A DNA stretch of 64,000 bases from Streptomyces sp. TG1A-60 (GCF_037201975.1 NZ_CP147520.1:1488001-1552000); one strand, 5' to 3'; shown: positions 41,960-51,265, numbered from the stretch's first letter. Translations and numbers: made by a program. Notes: generated by a model from the sequence alone, not told the origin.

Positions 41960-42162
41960 GCGGATCTCCCTGTCTCCCCAAGCAGTCCGTCGATGGCCCT
42001 CCGCCTCTTGTTCCGGCCTCCGGCCTCCGGCATGAAGTGAGCATAGTAACCGACGGTGACCGCTGGTGAGGAGTGCCCGAGCCACCGTGCCAAGGTCACT
42101 ACGGGCTCCCCCGCTTCCAGCGTGATCGAGGGCACGGAGGTGGCCGAAACCGTGTTCCTCAT
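41960..42162 (-). pseudogene. tyrosine recombinase (integrase) C-terminal remnant
   Basis: The minus strand encodes the last part of a phage-type integrase: RNTVSATSVPSITLEAGEPV, then VTLARWLGHSSPAVTVGYYA and HFMPEAGGRNKRRRAIDGLL. The His of LGH and the nucleophilic Tyr of GYYAH are present, but the Arg-bearing first half is gone. The open frame continues to 41848 without homology. It marks a lost integrative element. I find no tRNA or matching att repeat nearby. Confidence 0.8.
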
Positions 42163-42178
42163 CGGTGAACGTCCGCGG

Positions 42179-43204
42179 TCACGCGGTGGCCGGAGCCGCC
42201 GGTCCGACCAGCTCCGACAAGACGTCCTCCATCGTGACGAAGCCGATCACCTTGCCGCTCTCGCCGAGGACGGCGGCCAGGTGGCTGCCGTCGGCCCGCA
42301 GTGCGGTGAGAGTGTCGTCCAGCGGGGTGTCGATGCGGACCTGGGTGACCGGGTGGAGTGCGGCGCGTGGGAAGGGCCGGTCGCGGTCGGTGCGGCCGAG
42401 CGTGTCCTTGATGTGCAGGTACCCCAGGAGGGTGCCGTCCTGGCCCGCGACGGGGAAACGGGAGTAGCCCGCCTCGGCCGCGGTCCGCTCCAGCTGCGCC
42501 GGGGTGATGGTGTGCTCGACGGTGTGCATCCGCTGCGCGGGGACGAGGATCTCACCCACCGGCCGGGTGCCGAGCTCCAGCGCGTCGCGCAGCCGTTCGC
42601 CGTCGGCGGGCGGGAGCAGGCCCGCCTCGCTGGAGTCGACGACCATGCGAGCCAGTTGGTCGTCGGTGAAGGCGGATTCGACCTCGCCCTTCGGCTCGAC
42701 GCGCAGCAGCTTCAGCAGGGCGTCGGCGAAGGCGTTGATGCCGAAGATGACCGGCTTGAGCGCCCGGGTGAGGGCGACCAGGGGCGGGCCGAGCAACAGG
42801 GCGGTGGGGGCCGGTGCGGCCAGGGCGATGTTCTTGGGGACCATTTCCCCGATCAGCATGTGCAGGTACGTCGCCAGGCTGAGCGCGATGACGAACGCGA
42901 TCGGGTGCACCAGACCGTGCGGGATGTGGGCCGCCTCGAAGCCGGGCTCCAGCAGGCGCGCGATGGCCGGTTCGGCCACCGCGCCCAGCACCAGCGAGGA
43001 CGCGGTGATGCCGAGCTGGGCGGTGGCCATCATCGCGGACAGGTGTTCCAGACCCCACAGGGTCATCCGCGCCCGCTTGTTGCCCGCACGGGCACGGGGC
43101 TCGATCTGGCTGCGGCGCACCGAGATCAGGGCGAACTCGGCGCCGACGAAAAAGGCGTTGACCAGCACCATCAGAGCGCCGACGGCAAGCTGAAGGGCGG
43201 TCAT
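42179..43204 (-). CDS. CNNM/CorC-type transporter with CBS domains (second of pair)
   Basis: A 341-residue member of the hemolysin/CNNM family. The DUF21 membrane domain has four hydrophobic segments in residues 1-150 (NAFFVGAEFALISVRRSQIE, GEMVPKNIAL), followed by a CBS pair at about 205-325 (GYSRFPVAGQDG, GFVTMEDVLSELVG). Family members are thought to handle magnesium or cobalt efflux. The start overlaps the end region of the other CNNM gene, so they form an operon and probably a heteromer. Confidence 0.92.
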   Translation of the reverse strand: MTALQLAVGALMVLVNAFFVGAEFALISVRRSQIEPRARAGNKRARMTLWGLEHLSAMMATAQLGITASSLVLGAVAEPAIARLLEPGFEAAHIPHGLVHPIAFVIALSLATYLHMLIGEMVPKNIALAAPAPTALLLGPPLVALTRALKPVIFGINAFADALLKLLRVEPKGEVESAFTDDQLARMVVDSSEAGLLPPADGERLRDALELGTRPVGEILVPAQRMHTVEHTITPAQLERTAAEAGYSRFPVAGQDGTLLGYLHIKDTLGRTDRDRPFPRAALHPVTQVRIDTPLDDTLTALRADGSHLAAVLGESGKVIGFVTMEDVLSELVGPAAPATA

Positions 43205-44534
43205 CGCGACTCCTCCCCGTCTGCGCCGGAACGCGGACCGGTTCGGTGATGCGGATCCGGTCGGCGATGTGGTGCTCGACCTCGAGGACGTCCAGCTGCC
43301 AGCCGTCGAGGTGGAGGGCGTCGCCCTTGGCGGGGATGCGGGCGAGGCGGGTGGCGATCAGGCCGGCCACGGTCTCGTACGGGCCCTCGGGTGCGGTGAG
43401 TCCTATGCCGGCGAGCTGGTCGAGGCGTACGCTGCCGTCCGAATCCCAGACCGCACGGCCGTCCCCGGTGGCGGGTGCGGGCACCAGGTCGGGTGTCTCA
43501 AGGGGGTCGTGCTCGTCGCGGACCTCACCCACGACCTCCTCGACGATGTCCTCCACCGTCGCCACGCCCGACGTACCGCCGTACTCGTCGATGACCACGG
43601 CCATGGTGCGGGTCACCCGGAGCCGCTCCAGCAGCCGGTCGGCCGTGAGGCTGTCGGGCACCAGCAGTGGCTCGGTGGTCAGCTCGGTGACCGGCGTGAC
43701 GGCACGCTCTCCCGGTTCCAGGGCGAGGACGTCGCGGATGTGGACTGTGCCGACGACCTCGTCCAGGCTGTCGCGGTAGACCGGGAAGCGGGACAGGCCG
43801 GTGGCGTGGGTGAGGTTGGCGGCGTCGGCGGCCGTCGCGTGCACTTCCAGGGCCTTGACGTCCACACGCGGGGTCATCACGTTCTCCGCGGTCAGCTCGC
43901 TCAGGTGGAGCGTACGGACGAACAGCTCGGCCGAATCCGCCTCCAGCGCCCCCTCGGCGGCCGAATGCCGGGCGAGCGCGACCAGCTCCTCGGGCCCGCG
44001 GGCGGAGGCCAGCTCCTCAGTCGGCTCCAGGCCGAAACGGCGTACGAAACGGTTCGCGGTGCTGTTCAGGTGCCGGATGAACGGGCCGAAGGCGGCCGTG
44101 AAGCCGCGCTGCGGTCCGGCGACGACCTTGGCGACCGCCAACGGCCGGGAGATCGCCCAGTTCTTGGGCACCAGCTCGCCGACGACCATCAGCACGACGG
44201 TGGACACCGCCACGCCCAGCACGGTCGCCACAGACGAGGCGGCACCGCCCAGGCCGACCGCCCGCAGTGGACCGCGCAGCAGCGCCGCGAGCGACGGTTC
44301 GGCGAGCATGCCGATCACCAGCGAGGTGACGGTGATGCCGAGCTGGGCGCCGGACAACTGGAGCGTCAGGCGGCGTACGGCCTTCAGCGCGCTCTCGGCG
44401 CCGCGCTCGCCGGCCTCTGCGGCGCGCTCCAGGTCGCCGCGCTCGACCGTGGTCAGAGAGAACTCGGCCGCGACGAACAGCGCGCAGGCCAGGGTGAGAA
44501 GGAGGGCCAGCAGGAGCAGCAGGACCTCGGTCAC
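42552..44534 (-). CDS. CNNM/CorC-type transporter with CBS domains (first of pair), open frame abnormally long
   Basis: The recognisable protein covers about 440 residues: DUF21 membrane domain (FVAAEFSLTTVERGDLE, GELVPKNWAI), CBS pair (GLSRFPVYRD, VIDEYGGTSGVATVEDIVEE) and the CorC_HlyC transporter-associated domain (VRLDQLAGIGL to ADRIRITEP). It should stop near 43203, where another frame offers EESR-TGA overlapping the next ATG. Instead this frame reads on for another 220 residues, out of frame through the next gene. A one-base change near 43220-43240 is the likely cause. I give the frame as it stands; functional coding ends near 43210. Confidence 0.85.
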   Translation of the reverse strand: MTEVLLLLLALLLTLACALFVAAEFSLTTVERGDLERAAEAGERGAESALKAVRRLTLQLSGAQLGITVTSLVIGMLAEPSLAALLRGPLRAVGLGGAASSVATVLGVAVSTVVLMVVGELVPKNWAISRPLAVAKVVAGPQRGFTAAFGPFIRHLNSTANRFVRRFGLEPTEELASARGPEELVALARHSAAEGALEADSAELFVRTLHLSELTAENVMTPRVDVKALEVHATAADAANLTHATGLSRFPVYRDSLDEVVGTVHIRDVLALEPGERAVTPVTELTTEPLLVPDSLTADRLLERLRVTRTMAVVIDEYGGTSGVATVEDIVEEVVGEVRDEHDPLETPDLVPAPATGDGRAVWDSDGSVRLDQLAGIGLTAPEGPYETVAGLIATRLARIPAKGDALHLDGWQLDVLEVEHHIADRIRITEPVRVPAQTGRSRDDRPSACRRRSDGAGQRLFRRRRVRPDLGAPQPDRAPCPCGQQAGADDPVGSGTPVRDDGHRPARHHRVLAGAGRGGRTGHRAPAGARLRGGPHPARSGAPDRVRHRAQPGDVPAHADRGNGPQEHRPGRTGPHRPVARPAPGRPHPGAQAGHLRHQRLRRRPAEAAARRAEGRGRIRLHRRPTGSHGRRLQRGGPAPARRRRTAARRAGARHPAGG

Positions 44535-44930
44535 CGTGCCACCCCCGATCCCCCACTCACGGACATCGGGCGGGGTACGGCTCGCGCGGTACCGGCACTG
44601 GGAGGCTCACCCATCGGCGGAACGTCGCTCCTTCTCAAAACGCACGAAACACCTACGACGGCAGTGGCTGAAAACAGGCTTCCCTGCCCCTACACCCACT
44701 GTAAGGGAGACGCAAGGAAGCCACCCGCCGCCTTCCCCGACCCGCAGGCCGGGACGCCAAGCGGCACCGGGGAACGGCAGCGGGCGGCTGGGGCGCGAAG
44801 CCGGACGGTGCCTCAGCCGTGTATGCCTGATGGCCAGCGGGTCCGCATGCGCGATTCGCGTACATCGCCTCAAGCACCCCTTGTTCGGCGCCGGGCAACC
44901 CTGCCCGGCGCCGCCACGAGGAGGAGCAGC
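44535..44930. other. 396-bp gap between CNNM and TerC genes
   Basis: Both neighbours are on the minus strand, so this holds the TerC terminator (44887-44912) and the CNNM promoter. I looked for a metal-sensing riboswitch (yybP-ykoY or M-box pattern) ahead of the CNNM gene and did not recognise one. No open frame here encodes a known protein. Confidence 0.5.
44887..44912 (-). terminator. terminator of the TerC gene
   Basis: GGCGCCGGGCA and TGCCCGGCGCC form a perfect 11-bp stem with a four-base loop, 18 bases beyond the TerC stop. Confidence 0.8.
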
Positions 44931-45953
44931 TCAGTAGGGTCCGGCTTCCTGGCCGGAGTCGGCGGATTTGGGGGGATGCGCGCGCAGTGAGCCGGGGTGA
45001 GCCTTGGCGGTCGGGTCGCGCCTGGTCTTGATCAGACTTGCCGCGGTGACGACCACGAGCACGAGGGCGATCACGGCGAGGCTGATCGGGGTGGGGATCT
45101 CGGGGACTCCCTCGTGCAGGTCGACATGTGCCCAGTGCAGGATGAGCTTGACGCCGATGAAGGCGAGGATCAGCGAGAGTCCGGCGGACAGATACACCAG
45201 CCGGTCCAGCAGCCCCTTGACGAGGAAGAACAGGGCGCGCAGGCCGAGCAGGGCGAAGGCATTGGCGGTGAAGACGATGTAGGGCTCTCGGGTGACCCCG
45301 AACACCGCGGGGATCGAGTCGAGCGCGAAGAGCAGGTCGATGCTGCCGATGGCGAGCAGGACGATGAACAGCGGGGTGGCCATCCGGCGCCCGTCGACGC
45401 GGGTGGTGAGTCTGCCGCCGACGTAGTCGGCGGTGATCGGCAGGAGCCGGCGGGCGGCCTTGACCATGACGTTGTCCTCGATGTCGGGGTCCTCGTCGCG
45501 GTGCCGGAACAACTGCACGGCCGTGTAGATCAGCAGCAGGCCGAACAGCAGGAACATGAACGAGAACAACGCCAGCAGGGTGGCACCCAGCGCGATGAAG
45601 ATCGCGCGCATGACCAGGGCGAGCACGATGCCGAAGGTGAGCACCTTGTGCTGGTGTTCCGCCGGCACGGCGAAGGTGGTCATGATGATGACGAAGACGA
45701 ACAGATTGTCGACCGACAGGCTCTTTTCGACGATGTAGCCGGCGAAGTACTCGGTGCCGAACTCTCCGCCGTAGCGCGCGGCGAACCAGACGCCGAAGCC
45801 CAGCGCGACGAGGATGTAGAACACCGACCACGCGGTGGCCTCGCCGTAGCCGACCCGGTGCGGGCGCGCGGCGGCCAGGATCAGGTCGACAGCGAGCAGG
45901 GCGAGGATCAGGCCGATGGTGACGGCCCAGGTGAGTGCGCTGATGTCCAGCAC
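44931..45953 (-). CDS. TerC family membrane protein
   Basis: A 340-residue TerC/Alx-type integral membrane protein with about eight or nine helices. Family motifs are clear: EKSLSVDNLFVFVIIMTTFA, then SIDLLFALDSIPAVFGVT (acidic residues inside helices that bind metal), and TANAFALLGLRALFF. Relatives export manganese or other metals, some to load secreted enzymes. GTG 45953 is chosen because GGAGGA lies four bases upstream and the next in-frame start upstream lacks one. The C-terminal 25 residues are charged and cytoplasmic. Confidence 0.92.
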   Translation of the reverse strand: MLDISALTWAVTIGLILALLAVDLILAAARPHRVGYGEATAWSVFYILVALGFGVWFAARYGGEFGTEYFAGYIVEKSLSVDNLFVFVIIMTTFAVPAEHQHKVLTFGIVLALVMRAIFIALGATLLALFSFMFLLFGLLLIYTAVQLFRHRDEDPDIEDNVMVKAARRLLPITADYVGGRLTTRVDGRRMATPLFIVLLAIGSIDLLFALDSIPAVFGVTREPYIVFTANAFALLGLRALFFLVKGLLDRLVYLSAGLSLILAFIGVKLILHWAHVDLHEGVPEIPTPISLAVIALVLVVVTAASLIKTRRDPTAKAHPGSLRAHPPKSADSGQEAGPY

Positions 45954-46508
45954 CGGTCCTCCAATCGGTATCGGTGCTGCGGCGGTCGCCTTCAGCGACG
46001 CCGCCTCCGGGTGGAGGCCGGCAGCAGGGCGGTTGGCATCCTGCTCGACGCAGTACTGGCAGTACATCAGCATCAGGGTGCCCACCGGCGACAATCCACA
46101 GCGTCAGCAGGACAGGGCGTCCAGCCGCGGGGCGACCGGCAGTCCGAGCGAGGGAGCACACGACAGGGACTCCCGTCTCTGCCGTCCAGGACCCGCGCCG
46201 CCAGCGTGCCCGCCCGGCCCACCGCGGCCGGCGGTGGCCAGAGCCGCTACGACCCACACGGCGCCGCCGGCCACGGTGAGGACGGCGGCGCCGGTGAGCC
46301 CGCCGCGACGGACCGGTTGACCTTCGCCTTCACGAGCCGTCGGTGGAGGAGGAGCACTGCGGTGCCGAGCAGGGCGAGCAGGGCGGTCTTGGCCAACCGC
46401 TCGCTGCCAAGGGCGAGCGTGCCGTCTGGGGCGGGGCGGCGCACGCGCCCAGCCCGCCCCGGGCGATGGTTGCGGGCCCCGCCGGCCACCGGTTCCTATG
46501 ATGGCCAC
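45954..46508. other. 555-bp gap between divergent TerC and acyltransferase genes
   Basis: Minus-strand frame 46247-46489 encodes an 80-residue peptide with one hydrophobic helix (ERLAKTALLALLGTAVLLLH then RRLVKAKVNR); this could be a fragment of a small membrane protein, but I do not recognise it. The TerC leader includes an in-frame MYCQYC peptide that is probably not translated. No riboswitch is recognised. Confidence 0.4.
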
Positions 46509-47863
46509 ATGCCCGGCCTGCGCGAGCTCGCGGAGCGCACACCGCCACAGCGGGAACGCTACGTCGATCTGCTGCGGGCGCTCGCCATCCTGATCGTGGT
46601 ACTCGGCCACTGGATGGTCATCGTGGTCACCGGCGGCGCACGCGGGCTGGATGGCTTCAGCGCTCTGGAAGTGCTGTCGTGGGGCCGCCCGATCACCTGG
46701 CTGGCACAGGTCATGCCGGTGTTCTTCATAGTGGGTGGGTTCGCCAACGCCGCCTCGCTGACCTCGCACACCCGCCGGGGCGGCGGCGTCCAGGACTGGC
46801 TGCTCGACCGCAGCGCGCGGCTCGTACGGCCGACGACCGCACTCCTGGTGACGCTTGCCGCCGCCGCGCTGATCGCCCGGTTGACGGGCGCCGACCCCGT
46901 GCAGGCGGGCCGGGCGGTGTGGCTGGCCTCGATCCCGCTCTGGTTCCTGCTGGTCTACCTCGTGGTGGTCTTCCTGACGCCGTTGATGCACCGCCTGCAC
47001 CGGCGGGCGGGGCCGGTCGTGCCGCTGGTCCTGGTGGGGCTGGTCGCCGCCGGGGACATGGCGCGGCTGGCGTTCGGCGCGCCGACGCTGCAACTGGGCA
47101 ACTACCTGTTCGCCTGGCTGGCGGTGCACCAGATCGGCTTCGCCTGGCAGGACGGGACGCTCCCGGTCCGGCCCAAGGTGGCCGTGCCGCTGCTGGTGGG
47201 CGGTGCCGCGGTGGCGGTGCTGCTCACGGTGGCCGGCCCCTACCCGGTCAGCATGGTCGACTATGCCGGCATGCCGCTGCGGAACCTCTCGCCGCCGACG
47301 CTCGCGCTGCTGGCGTTGGCCACGGCCCACCTCGGGCTGGTGCTGCTGCTGCGCGACGCGGGGACTCGGCGGCTGCAACGGCTTGGGCCCTGGATGGCCG
47401 TGATCACCGTGAACTCGGTGATCCTGACCGTGCTGCTGTGGCACATGGGCGCGTTCGTGCTCGTCGCCGTGGCCGTGTACGCCTCCGGCCGGTTCCCGCT
47501 CCCCCAACCCCCGGGGACACCGAGGCGTGGCTGCTGTGGAAGCTGCCGTGGCTGGCCGTGCTCTTCCTCGTGCTCGGCGTGCTCGTGGCGGTCTTCGGCC
47601 GGATCGAACGGCGCGGCCTGCGGCGCGACGCCGCGATGCCGCGCAGGTGGTGGATGCCGAGGGCGCTCGGCCGGCCCAGGCCGCGCGCCGCCGCAACCAC
47701 CGTCGGCTACGCCGCCTGCGTGCTCGGCCTGCTCGGGGTGGCCGACGCCGGTCCCGCCGACCATGGCCCGTTCGGGCTGCCGACCGCGGCCCTGGCCGGC
47801 TTCCTGGCCGGCGCGGCCCTGCTCCGCGCGGCCCGCGCGGCGGCCGACCCCCGGATCGGCTGA
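46509..47863 (+). pseudogene. acyltransferase family membrane protein, single-base frameshift
   Basis: An acyltransferase-3-like protein with about ten helices. It opens ERYVDLLRALAILIVVLGHW (catalytic His), then RPITWLAQVMPVFFIVGGFA and SIPLWFLLVYLVVV. The frame is interrupted near 47515, in CTCCCCCAACCCCCGGGG; the continuation in another frame reads TEAWLLWKLPWLAVLFLVLG and ends DPRIG at 47863. One extra base would give a normal 451-residue protein. It should transfer acyl groups to a sugar or cell-surface polymer. The C-run suggests a sequencing or slippage origin. Confidence 0.85.
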
Positions 47864-47940
47864 GCAGCTTACGAGTCGTGGCGCCCAGCTCATGGTGGTC
47901 GGTGCGCGCGGGCGCGGCGGATTCACCGGACGGCGTTCTT
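47864..47940 (+). pseudogene. universal stress protein C-terminal scrap
   Basis: SRGAQLMVVGARGRGGFTG is the nucleotide-binding end of a universal stress protein (VVGARGRGGF) with no upstream part. It follows the acyltransferase stop directly and ends at random sequence. Probably the trace of a lost usp gene. Confidence 0.45.
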
Positions 47941-47971
47941 CTCGCCACCGCGCCCGGGAGGTCCGGACCGC

Positions 47972-49513
47972 TCAGCCGCTCCGCCGGATCGGGTTGGGCA
48001 GCGGCAGGTACCGCGCGTCCGCGCCGTCCGCCCCGGTCCACCGCAGCAGCAGGTTCGCCTTGCCGGGCAGAGTGGGCGAGTCGAGCAGGTCGGCGACCTC
48101 CGGGACTTCGCCGTGGCGTCCCAACTGCCGTCGCACGGCGGTCCAGAGGTCGACCCCCGGGTGGTGTTCGGTGACGGCCGCCGCGATCTCCAGGAGGTTG
48201 TTGACGCACAGGCAGTACACCAGCCGTTCCCAGCCCGCCTCGCGCGTCACGTCCGGCAGGAGCTTCACGCCCTCGGCGTCACGGTAGACGGCCCGTACGG
48301 GCGTGCCGGAGGTGTCGCAGGCGACGACGGTGTTCTGGAGATGGGCCTCCAGGACGACGCCGTGGCGGTGGAAGGCGCCGAGAGCCGGTGGCACGACCGC
48401 GCGCAGATACGCCTCCCACCAGGCCTGGGGGTCGGCGGCGCCGGCCAGGGGGTTACCCGGGAAGGCGTCGGTTCCCTCGGTGAAGGCGGCGGCGAGGAAG
48501 GGGGTCGTGCCGGGGGCCACATGGCCGTCCAGACCGTCCCGCACCAGTACCGCCAGTTCCTCGAAGGCGAAGTCGGCGGTGCGGTACCCGCGGTCGCTCA
48601 GCCAGGCGCCCGGCAGATCGACGAAGGCCTCGGTGACCGCCCGGTCCGTGCGGCGCAGCTTGAGCAGGTCGTGGCGCCACAGACGGCGTACGTCGTTGGT
48701 GATGCGCACATCCAGACTGAACTTGAGGAAGAGATCCGCGTCGCGGGACCCGGCGGAGGAGCGACCCGGCACGCACACCGTTCGGATCGCCGCGGTGGGC
48801 CACACCCGGCCGTCCGTGCGGCCCAGCCGTACGAGGCGGCCGTCGGTGAAGGCGTCGGCCGCCTCGCCGCCCACAAGGGCGAGTTGCCAGGGGTGGGCGG
48901 GCAGGAGTCGGTAGCCGGGCGGGGCCGTGCCCAGGGTGTCGAGGGCGGTGGTGTCGCCATCCTCGACCACCGTGTCCTCGCGGACGCCGAGAAGGGTCAG
49001 CGGGAAGTGGGCGTACGCCTCGGGCGCGTACGGCAGCCAGCCGGCGGCCGGGCCGCCGCCGCGCGCCTTGGGGGCGGGGTGGTGTGGGTGCCCGGTGATC
49101 AGGGACTGTTCGGAGCGCCGGTACGGGTCCTGGGGCGTCGGCGTGTGGGTGCGGGCGGTGAGGAGGGCGGCCACGGCCTCGCGGCTGTCGAGCATCTCGG
49201 CGGGCAGTTCGGAGTTGGACAGGCCGGTGACGGCGCGGAGTTCCTCGGCGGCGATCTTGACGAGTTCGGTGTGGGTGAGCGGGTGCCAGGTGCCCGCCGT
49301 GAGCACCTCGGGTCCGGTGGGGCGACGGGTGCCCCGGACCCGCAGGAGGCGTCCGCTGGCCTTGAGGCGGTGCACTCCGTCCGCCGCCCGCCCGACGGGC
49401 TCCGCCACCTCACGCAGGAGGCAGTTGAGCAGCGGAGCGGCGGCGTGGGCGTCGGCGGCGATGCCGGCGGCGTCGTGGGGCGGATTGGCGTCCACGGGGT
49501 CCATTCGTTCCAT
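47972..49513 (-). CDS. IucA/IucC family siderophore synthetase (515-residue type)
   Basis: A NRPS-independent siderophore synthetase. ATP-binding and core motifs are present: GHPHHPAPKARGG, YRLLPAHPWQLA, IRTVCVPGRSSAGSRDADLF, LKFSLDVRITNDVRRLWRHD, VVLEAHLQNTVV and VYRDAEGVKLLP. Such enzymes activate a carboxylate (citrate, succinate or similar) as the adenylate and join it to an amine or hydroxylamine. The start is uncertain: ATG 49513 is used, with a GTG at 49522 and an ATG at 49504 possible. It is divergent from a second synthetase across a 187-base gap that lacks a recognisable iron box. Confidence 0.9.
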   Translation of the reverse strand: MERMDPVDANPPHDAAGIAADAHAAAPLLNCLLREVAEPVGRAADGVHRLKASGRLLRVRGTRRPTGPEVLTAGTWHPLTHTELVKIAAEELRAVTGLSNSELPAEMLDSREAVAALLTARTHTPTPQDPYRRSEQSLITGHPHHPAPKARGGGPAAGWLPYAPEAYAHFPLTLLGVREDTVVEDGDTTALDTLGTAPPGYRLLPAHPWQLALVGGEAADAFTDGRLVRLGRTDGRVWPTAAIRTVCVPGRSSAGSRDADLFLKFSLDVRITNDVRRLWRHDLLKLRRTDRAVTEAFVDLPGAWLSDRGYRTADFAFEELAVLVRDGLDGHVAPGTTPFLAAAFTEGTDAFPGNPLAGAADPQAWWEAYLRAVVPPALGAFHRHGVVLEAHLQNTVVACDTSGTPVRAVYRDAEGVKLLPDVTREAGWERLVYCLCVNNLLEIAAAVTEHHPGVDLWTAVRRQLGRHGEVPEVADLLDSPTLPGKANLLLRWTGADGADARYLPLPNPIRRSG

Positions 49514-49700
49514 ACGGTGCACTCGTGATCAGTATGTCTGCCCATCACGATTCGTCGCGAAGCGGCCGTGTGGCGTCCCGCCGCGACGCCGTCATGCGTC
49601 GCGGCGGAGGCGGGCGGGCAGTGGTCGTACGCCGATGCCGATGGGCCGACGCGGGTTCCGTACCCGCGCGGCCACCGTCCCGCACCAGAGGAGCCCGTCC

Positions 49701-51203
49701 GTGGACCGTCACCCGATGGCCGACGCCGAGGCGGCGCTCGGCGCCGAACTGGGCGTCGTACGCCCCGACCTGACGCTGCCCTACACGATCGCGCTGCCCG
49801 GCGCCCGCGCGGCCGTGCTGACCCGGCTGTGGCGGGGCCTCGTCCATGAGCCGCTGCCCTGGGTGGTGCGCCGGGACGCGGCCGGGGGCGACCGGGTCAC
49901 GCTGCACCTCGCCGACGGACGCCGGCTGCACGGCCCGGCCGTGGACCCGTACAGCACCGCCGCGCAGGTGGAGGAGGTGTGGTTCGACGAGCGGCCGTAC
50001 GCTCGCCCGGCGCGGCTCATGGCCGCCCTCGCCGTTCCGCACAGCGCCGCGTTCGCCGCCGAACTCGACCACAGTGCGGCCTCGTTGGCGCTCTCGCGCG
50101 CCGGCCGACGGACCGCCACCGCGTCCCCGGTGGCGAGCTGGGAGTGGGAGCAGCGCATCGTCGACGGGCATCCCTTCCATCCCAACTGCCGTGCCCGGCC
50201 GGGCTTTTCGGCAACCGATCAGCTCGCCTACGGGCCGGAGCACCGGCAGGTGGTACGGCTGGGGCTGGCACCGGTGGACGAGGCGCTGGTCGTCGGGGAG
50301 TGGCCGCAGTGGTTGCGGGACGGTGGGCGGGTGCTGGTTCCGGTGCATCCGTGGCAGGCGGCCCATGTGCTCAAGTGCCCCTTGGGGGAGGTGATCGAGG
50401 CTCATCCGCTGATGTCCCTGCGCACCCTCGCGCTCCCGGACGGCGGGCCGCATGTCAAGACGGCGTTGAGCGCCCGCCTGACCTCCTCCGTGCGGGACAT
50501 CTCCGTCTACTCGATCGAGACGTCTGCGGTCGTCTCGGACTTCATGACGGAGGTCGCCGCCCGCACGGACGGGCTGCTGCATGTGACCCGCACGCTCGGC
50601 GCGGTCACCGCCGGTTCTCCCGATCTGGCGGCGGTGCTGCGCGAGTCGCCGGAGACGTACGCGGACACGGTGAGCGGTGAACGGGTCGTGCCGGTGGCCG
50701 CGCTGTCGACGACCGGGCTGCCCCGGTCGCCGTCGTGGCTGGCGGACTTCACCCGTCTCGCGCTCACGGTCTGTCTCCGGCTGCTCGACCTGGGTGTGGC
50801 CCTGGAGGCACACGGCCAGAACCTCCTGGTGGTCCTGTCCCCGTCGGGAGCCCCCCGCCGCCTCGTCTACCGTGACCTCGCGGACATCCGGGTGAGCCCC
50901 GCCCGCCTCGCCCGGCACGGCGTTCCGGCCCCGGCGATGACCGGCCGCATCATCACGGACGACGAGACCACCCTGCGCCGCAAGCTGTTCGGTGCCCTGA
51001 TCACGGGCACGCTCGGCGCCACGGCCGGTTCGACGCCCGTACTGGGCGAGGCGCTCTCCACCGCCGTACGGGACCTGCCGCGCTCCCCCGATCTCGACAC
51101 GTTGCTGGAGGGGCCGGTACCGACCAAGGCGTTGACCCTGATGCGACTTTCGCCGGAGCGGCCCGGGGACATCTGGGCCCAGGTGCCGAGTCCGCTGCGG
51201 TGA
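49701..51203 (+). CDS. IucA/IucC family siderophore synthetase (500-residue type)
   Basis: The second synthetase of the divergent pair: GHPFHPNCRARPGFS in the ATP-binding core, VLVPVHPWQAAHVL, VKTALSARLTSSVRDISVYS and LEAHGQNLLVVL. GTG 49701 is chosen because AGAGGAG lies seven bases upstream. The two proteins differ clearly and presumably catalyse successive steps on one siderophore. No monooxygenase, decarboxylase, transporter or ferric reductase gene is adjacent in this window, so substrate and product are open. Confidence 0.9.
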   Translation: MDRHPMADAEAALGAELGVVRPDLTLPYTIALPGARAAVLTRLWRGLVHEPLPWVVRRDAAGGDRVTLHLADGRRLHGPAVDPYSTAAQVEEVWFDERPYARPARLMAALAVPHSAAFAAELDHSAASLALSRAGRRTATASPVASWEWEQRIVDGHPFHPNCRARPGFSATDQLAYGPEHRQVVRLGLAPVDEALVVGEWPQWLRDGGRVLVPVHPWQAAHVLKCPLGEVIEAHPLMSLRTLALPDGGPHVKTALSARLTSSVRDISVYSIETSAVVSDFMTEVAARTDGLLHVTRTLGAVTAGSPDLAAVLRESPETYADTVSGERVVPVAALSTTGLPRSPSWLADFTRLALTVCLRLLDLGVALEAHGQNLLVVLSPSGAPRRLVYRDLADIRVSPARLARHGVPAPAMTGRIITDDETTLRRKLFGALITGTLGATAGSTPVLGEALSTAVRDLPRSPDLDTLLEGPVPTKALTLMRLSPERPGDIWAQVPSPLR

Positions 51204-51265
51204 ACGGTTCGTCAACAGGAGGTCTCGTTTTGAAGCGTGCCCCTCCGGATCAATAGGATCCGCCG

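Noticed and set aside
42552..43203. Possible fusion of a CNNM protein with a new C-terminal domain
   Set aside because: The extra 220 residues are the next gene read in the wrong frame, with typical Arg/Gly/Ala-rich composition, not a domain.
45954..46140. Manganese (yybP-ykoY) riboswitch ahead of TerC
   Set aside because: TerC genes often carry one, but I could not find its conserved core in this leader. A covariance-model search would settle it.
44997..48287. Plus-strand open frame of 1096 codons
   Set aside because: The first half is antisense to TerC. Only the part after 46509 is a real protein (the acyltransferase), and after about 47515 it is again out of frame.
49514..49700. Iron box in the siderophore synthetase divide
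   Set aside because: No sequence close to TTAGGTTAGGCTAACCTAA is present; the area is G/C-rich with only short symmetric stretches.
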